Shown here piece by piece: positions 6,201-9,509 of a stretch of 9,509 nucleotides of DNA. Source of the stretch: Candidatus Poribacteria bacterium (GTDB lineage Bacteria; Poribacteria; WGA-4E; WGA-3G); contig VXXH01000505.1 of NCBI GenBank assembly GCA_009835515.1, positions 1-9,509 of the forward strand. The letters are read 5' to 3'. A program made the position numbers and the translations under genes. Within the stretch, counting starts at the first letter, position 1; each line of letters begins with the position of its first letter. The notes beneath the pieces are model-generated. The model searched no databases and was not told the DNA's origin. It saw nothing but the letters and a program-made list of their open reading frames with translations.

Positions 6201-7571
6201 GCAACGGAGAAGGATGTCTGGATACTCTACAGACCTTGGGATGATGCCGGTGTCACTCGATACGACCGGCGTACAAAGGAGTGGACGACAATCCGATCCG
6301 GACGTGGAACGCTCGAACTCGCAGCCGATGACGATTATCTGTGGTTAGCTGCACCTAACGAAGGTCTTCGACGATTTCATTTCGCCTCTGGTACCTGGAC
6401 AACGTTTAAAGATCTCAAGGGGCTGCTCCACAATCATGTCGGCGAGTATGGACTCGCCGTTGATGAGGATTATGTATGGGTAGGGACCTTGCGGGGGCTT
6501 TCCCGTTATGATAAGCGGAAAGAATCCTGGACCCCCTTGACCGCTCTACCCACCCTTACTGGACGCACTGTCCGGACAGTGGATGCCGATGAACGTTTCG
6601 TCTGGGTCGGTACCGATGAAGGTATGTCCCGCTATGACAAGGTTTTAGGGACCTGGAAGAATTATCGGCAAGAGGGTGGATCCGAAAACATAGAAACCCA
6701 TGGTGGTCATTGGCACCAACATGGGCGAAAAAAGAGAGACTCTCTCTCCGATAACGTTGTGAGTTCTATTGTAACGGATGAACAATACGTCTGGGTCGGC
6801 ACACGTGACGGTGCGAATCGCTTCGATAAAATAGCACAGCAGTGGGACCAGTACAAAACTGAGCATGGGTTGCCCGCCAACAATGTAACTTCTGTGAGCA
6901 GCGACGGCAATAGTATTTGGGTCGGGACTAATTCCGGGATTGGGAAGTATCCGCGCACAGCGGATGACCTCAACGCATGGATTACCTACACATCAGGGAC
7001 CGAGATCCAACCTTCCGCCGTATCTAAGGAGTTCGCAGAATCATTGGTTACCGACCAAATTTGGTGTATCACGGCGAGCAAGAGACACGTCTGGGTCGGT
7101 ACACGCCGAGGTGTGAGCAAATACGATGTCGGTAGAGACATCTGGAAGACAATCACAATGGAAGATGGACTCGCCAGCGATGAAGTCAGTTGTATCGCTA
7201 TTGATGGCGACAACGTCTGGTTTGGCAGTGATCGCGGCGTGACACTCTATAATGAAAGAACACAGGTGTGGGCGGCCTACACAACAGAAGCTGGACTCGC
7301 CAGTAACAAAGTTACAACTATCGGTGTTGATGGAGCAGCGGTCTGGATCGGCACTTACAATGCTGGCATCAGTCGATTTGATCAGTTAACAAATAGTTGG
7401 ACGACTTATACGCGAGAGGACGGTTTGGCGCATAACGGTATCCTCTCTATGGCTATTGATAGGAACTACGTTTGGTTTGGCACATATCGTGGATTAAGTC
7501 GTTTCGATAAACGCACAGGCATCTGGACGGTCTTCACAGAGGTCTATGGCCCCGAGGATATTTTGAGATAA
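3276..7571 (+). CDS. Giant regulator-propeller repeat lipoprotein (29 units)
   Basis: A 1431-residue exported protein. Residues 1-40 form a lipoprotein signal: basic n-region (R11, R14, K16, K18), hydrophobic core 20-38, and lipobox IIGC with acylated Cys40. Gly at +2 favours outer-membrane sorting under the E. coli rule. Almost everything after that is two-component regulator propeller repeats (PF07494) of the form W..YT.EDGL.S..V..IA.DG..VWFGT..GVSRYDK. I count 29 units, from Trp88 to Trp1400 at about 47 residues each, enough for roughly four 7-bladed beta-propellers. Such repeats usually form the periplasmic sensor of hybrid histidine kinases that detect glycans. Here no Y_Y_Y domain, kinase or other output domain follows, so a binding or scaffold role at the surface is more likely. 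Inserts occur at 443-487 (Ser/Pro/Asn-rich, 45 residues) and around 1134-1156, which includes the His cluster H1142-H1149. End units are regular; units 15, 17, 19 and 20 are degenerate. A downstream exported protein on the same strand may be a partner. Confidence 0.9.
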   Translation: MMNPADENDLRIGRLKSKCAYTAFVVCVLFLLCHIAIIGCGPLTTDPQSSVPLEGSGADSRPKKVWPVERTLVSNEVNCIAADADNVWIATARGVSRWERQQDRWLHYTMEDGLANDMVNAVAIEGRWIWFATDEGVSRYDTQTDTFSTFRTIDGLASDQVSSIAVDGNYVWFGTSNGLNRYDKTIDSWAVRTRKDGLVSKIITTIAVEPEYVWVGTDREINPDPHGWDEDPRFSRGGVSRYHRDTDSWNNYTKSDGLIDSEIATIAVDDDSVWFGTQKEGVSQYNKVDQTFIKTYTKTDLLKSNMITCIRSDGFQVWFGTANAGIHRFIKPVNTWVHYTKADGLASNHVSWITTQGNDVWFASKEDGVSRFDKVTGEWTIYKQADFLADNDVRDITRDTDGNLWVATVAGISVYSPQTRSWEVISKEDGLPTPYVTSILISQNSHQPSVSISSRPEDSHGSDNKSNIPNKPTDSRQPTVSDNQRFPTTIWIGSDRGLGEGTYLNDEWAFHTPLQAETQGEAFITALDTDAGQSNPTIWIGTTLGPAMYDSTSQKWTQLAVPDVPKNPLILSVLVHDGSVWFGGTEGIWRYSIADKKMHAAADGLPNLNVNVLLSTSETGKEETLWAGTGQGLARYDSTLKRWVSLSFNAQLPSSNVTALAFRDGILWIGTPQGLGSYTIPSNAWSSLSNVPHNIRDILCEADETLWLATDIGLVEYNVQNGKEALHQSRPVREPFLEIRVSDIKFDGDYIWFNNWRGSPNGSIVRFHRPTETWRRFTRLDILQSTQKRSMTFIRWSYVDTDAVWFTTDYGVLRYDKMADTWQHFTTEDGLSTDDVDKIAVSEQSVWVIPIIGLELNHYSKATGTWKVVEEEGHREIERIKTLGVDGPNVWFASGRGLTRYNEITGEWKNFGPRDGLAGRGGEWITIDDDFIWVARSEWDRGSNRPLSRYDKKTKKWTTFSTNDVLAASTIRRVIATEKDVWILYRPWDDAGVTRYDRRTKEWTTIRSGRGTLELAADDDYLWLAAPNEGLRRFHFASGTWTTFKDLKGLLHNHVGEYGLAVDEDYVWVGTLRGLSRYDKRKESWTPLTALPTLTGRTVRTVDADERFVWVGTDEGMSRYDKVLGTWKNYRQEGGSENIETHGGHWHQHGRKKRDSLSDNVVSSIVTDEQYVWVGTRDGANRFDKIAQQWDQYKTEHGLPANNVTSVSSDGNSIWVGTNSGIGKYPRTADDLNAWITYTSGTEIQPSAVSKEFAESLVTDQIWCITASKRHVWVGTRRGVSKYDVGRDIWKTITMEDGLASDEVSCIAIDGDNVWFGSDRGVTLYNERTQVWAAYTTEAGLASNKVTTIGVDGAAVWIGTYNAGISRFDQLTNSWTTYTREDGLAHNGILSMAIDRNYVWFGTYRGLSRFDKRTGIWTVFTEVYGPEDILR
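4602..4736. repeat. In-frame repeat-element insertion within the propeller gene
   Basis: These 135 nt encode 45 residues inserted between strands of one repeat unit, where other units have only 2-4 residues (ILIS...TTIWIG). The DNA contains an imperfect inverted repeat: 4616-4639 (ACCATCGGTTTCCATCAG...) against the complement of 4711-4731. The centre (AAGACTCTCATGGCAGT, 4644 onward) resembles the reverse complement of the centre of the heptamer hairpin at 7576-7696. CAACCAT occurs at both ends (4614-4620 and 4738-4744), either as a target duplication or as a repeat unit. The insertion keeps the frame and is open throughout. Confidence 0.5.
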
Positions 7572-7575
7572 AGAT

Positions 7576-7696
7576 GGTTATCAGTTATCAGTCGTCAGTT
7601 GTCAGTTAAAGAGGGTTTCTGTGGCGAATACAGCAAACTGGACTGCCACAAGGTGACTCTTAACTGAAAACCGATAACCGACAACTGATAACTAAT
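7576..7696. repeat. Heptamer-repeat inverted element (hairpin) between two genes
   Basis: The left flank (7577-7613) is a run of heptamers: TATCAGT, TATCAGT, CGTCAGT, TGTCAGT, then TAAAGAG. The right flank (7658-7695) is its imperfect reverse complement: CTCT, TAACTGA, AAACCGA, TAACCGA, CAACTGA, TAACTAA. Inside, TGTGGC (7620-7625) pairs exactly with GCCACA (7645-7650). The whole fills almost all of the gap after the propeller gene (stop 7569-7571) and ends 6 nt before the next ATG. This is the layout of a dispersed non-autonomous hairpin element or heptanucleotide STRR-type repeat. It has no T-run, so termination would depend on the hairpin alone. Confidence 0.75.
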
Positions 7697-7701
7697 TAAC
7701 T

Positions 7702-9509
7702 ATGCACACAAAAACAGGTGTCCGCAAGTACCTGATCCCTTGCTTTCTCCTCCTATTGTTGAACTGCTCTCTGGTGTTCTATGCTGACGCAGAGGACGTA
7801 TACAGTCTATTTGGCAAGTTATTCCTTTCTGGCCGCGTCGAATACGATTTCACAAACAGACGAAACTTTCTTGCAGACACTGAAGAAGAGCGGGTCAGGC
7901 AAGACGACTTTGATTTTGATCGCCTCTTTCGGCGCGGTTTCCACAGTGTCATGGTCATTGAGGAAACCGCGGGCAGCGTCAAAAACATCCTCAGCCTCGG
8001 AGAGGTCCCGACAACCTTTACGAAATTCACCTTTGATCAGATTGACCTGAGTGGTGTCCGTTGGGAGGTGCGCTCGAATCGCACTGATTGGACGATCCTA
8101 ATGGTGCCGGGCTTGCTCAACCGACTGAACGGGCAAGAGGAAAGAACAGAAGGGTCTGGCATCGGTTTGCGTGAGGTCACAAAGTTCGGCAATTCGCAAT
8201 TGGGGCTTTCTTGGTACTTCCGAGAGGTACCCGTGTGGGCGATGGACTTGGAAACTAATTTTACCAACTACGGTGTGAAAGCGGAGGTGGCTGTCACGCC
8301 GAAGAGCGCGTTGCAAAAGAATCTGGGTTCACGCTTCGATGCCTCGACAACAGTTTTCAAAGCCTTCCAAACCGTCGGCGATACGATTTTTCAGGCAGAA
8401 GCATTTCGCGTCGGTCCTCGGTTCGATGCCTCCCGCTCTGTCGGCGATAATGATGACCAAGACCGCTACTCCGATAACACATTTCTTGACCCACCCTCCC
8501 TAATTATTCCCGGCGACCTTGATAAAAATAACAACGGTATCTTTGACTATGAGGACGACATTCTGCTTTTCGATGTCGATGAGGATTTCCTTGACGAAAG
8601 CGATCGGAACAACAACGGTATTCGGGATGAGGAGGAAAATGATAAAGACCCGAATTACGAATTCGATGTCGGACTGCGAGGTATACGGCTTTTTATGAAC
8701 CGTAAGATAAGTCAGCAGGCGAGCGTTGTTGACCTCGATCTTGGGTTGCAGATAGAAGAAAACCTCAGACTCAGAAATACACCCACCTCAACGAAAGCAT
8801 TCGCTAACGTCGTTTACCAAAAACAACTCGCCCAAGCTTCTTCGCTTGTTGTTGAGAACGAACTCAAATTGGTAAAGGATCGGATTCCTGACGAGACGTG
8901 GTATTATGCCGGATTTCTCGGGAGACAAGAGGAACGCCTCTATCGATCGCAGCCGGAAATCCAGAAAATGGTCAGAGAGGGAGATCTACAATTCTTCTAT
9001 GTCGATGGCGGTGTCGAAGTCGAAAAGAGACGCAGGGACCCGCGGTTGATGCAGAACGACCTCATTAACACCGCCAAAATCACGTATGAATATCACGGAA
9101 TTGAACGAATGGTCACGACAGCTCGTGCCAAAATTCAGTACGATTACGATTTCGACAGAGATAATGAACACTACGAAGTCGGTATTTTCAAGACGCTGTA
9201 CCGCCTGCGTCCCTCCAAATCGCTGGAAATTAGTCCAATGTTCAAATATACCATCCGCAACGGTTTCCGCATGGCAGAAGACAGGATCGAGTACCTTCCG
9301 CTAACCGCGGAAATCGACGGTGAGGAAATCTCACGGGGGCTGCGCCTGCGCGAAATTGAAAGTACGAATGTGCGTGATATGGCTCCCGCGCTTATTCTCA
9401 AGGTCGTCTATCAGTTTACGAAGACTATCAAACTTACGGGTGGCGGTCAAATTCTTTTGTTCAATGATATGCGTGATGATGATAACGATTTTGTCCGTCA
9501 GGCGTTATT
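7702..9509 (+). CDS. Secreted barrel-like surface protein with EF-hand-like calcium loops (partial, N-terminal 602 aa)
   Basis: The frame is open from ATG 7702 to the window end (602 complete codons, no stop), so the C-terminus is missing. Residues 1-30 are a signal peptide: K4, R8 and K9, a core of LIPCFLLLLLNCSLVF, and a YADA|ED cleavage site. The mature part has many alternating hydrophobic/polar strands (for example KFTFDQIDLSGVRWEV at 109-123 and QLGLSWYF at 166-173), which suggests an outer-membrane barrel or a large beta-sandwich surface protein. Two acidic loops match the EF-hand or thrombospondin-3 pattern: DKNNNGIFDYED (274-285) and DRNNNGIRDEEE (301-312). Both probably bind calcium in an extracellular loop. 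RFDAS recurs at 211 and 240. I recognise no named family. An in-frame TAA at 7693 fixes the start, yet no purine-rich ribosome binding site precedes it. It lies 130 nt after the propeller lipoprotein gene on the same strand. Confidence 0.8.
   Translation, partial: MHTKTGVRKYLIPCFLLLLLNCSLVFYADAEDVYSLFGKLFLSGRVEYDFTNRRNFLADTEEERVRQDDFDFDRLFRRGFHSVMVIEETAGSVKNILSLGEVPTTFTKFTFDQIDLSGVRWEVRSNRTDWTILMVPGLLNRLNGQEERTEGSGIGLREVTKFGNSQLGLSWYFREVPVWAMDLETNFTNYGVKAEVAVTPKSALQKNLGSRFDASTTVFKAFQTVGDTIFQAEAFRVGPRFDASRSVGDNDDQDRYSDNTFLDPPSLIIPGDLDKNNNGIFDYEDDILLFDVDEDFLDESDRNNNGIRDEEENDKDPNYEFDVGLRGIRLFMNRKISQQASVVDLDLGLQIEENLRLRNTPTSTKAFANVVYQKQLAQASSLVVENELKLVKDRIPDETWYYAGFLGRQEERLYRSQPEIQKMVREGDLQFFYVDGGVEVEKRRRDPRLMQNDLINTAKITYEYHGIERMVTTARAKIQYDYDFDRDNEHYEVGIFKTLYRLRPSKSLEISPMFKYTIRNGFRMAEDRIEYLPLTAEIDGEEISRGLRLREIESTNVRDMAPALILKVVYQFTKTIKLTGGGQILLFNDMRDDDNDFVRQAL

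Noticed and set aside
7576..7696. Intrinsic terminator of the propeller gene
   Set aside because: The inverted repeat is long but imperfect and AT-rich, with no T-run on either side; it is better described as a repeat element.

Overview
The window looks like accessory DNA from a Gram-negative or otherwise double-membraned, probably uncultured bacterium. The pointers are a lipoprotein signal peptide, a secreted protein with barrel-like strands, and intergenic heptamer repeat hairpins. The mix of a giant regulator-propeller protein, an amidohydrolase_2 enzyme and TAACTGA-type heptamer arrays reminds me of Candidatus Poribacteria. That placement is an impression from gene style and repeats, not a database match.

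Layout. Positions 1-337 hold a decayed C-terminal remnant of a sigma-54 enhancer-binding protein. Positions 309-1643 carry small + strand ORFs: a 41-residue single-TM peptide (weak), a 114-residue possible DNA-binding protein, a 67-residue protein with a good ribosome binding site, and a 67-residue membrane peptide. The last of these is flanked by two copies of a 44-nt element that can fold with pseudoknot topology. On the - strand, 1859-2884 encodes a complete amidohydrolase with a good promoter (-35 TTGACA) and ribosome binding site. Positions 2885-3275 are a divergent intergenic region with that promoter, a block of TAAAGTT/AACTTTA repeats, and a sigma70-like promoter facing right.

The right half is dominated by 3276-7571, a 1431-residue lipoprotein. 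It consists almost entirely of 29 regulator-propeller repeat units, with no kinase or output domain. A 130-bp gap filled by a heptamer-repeat hairpin separates it from 7702-9509, the start of a secreted protein rich in amphipathic strands, with two tandem EF-hand-like calcium loops. That gene runs off the window and is probably a cell-surface or outer-membrane barrel protein. The two genes share strand and exported destination and may form a surface pair; this is inference.

The most distinctive observations are: a 135-bp in-frame insertion in the propeller gene that resembles the intergenic heptamer hairpin next to it; the duplicated 44-nt element with one compensatory base-pair change; and the kinase-free 29-unit propeller lipoprotein.
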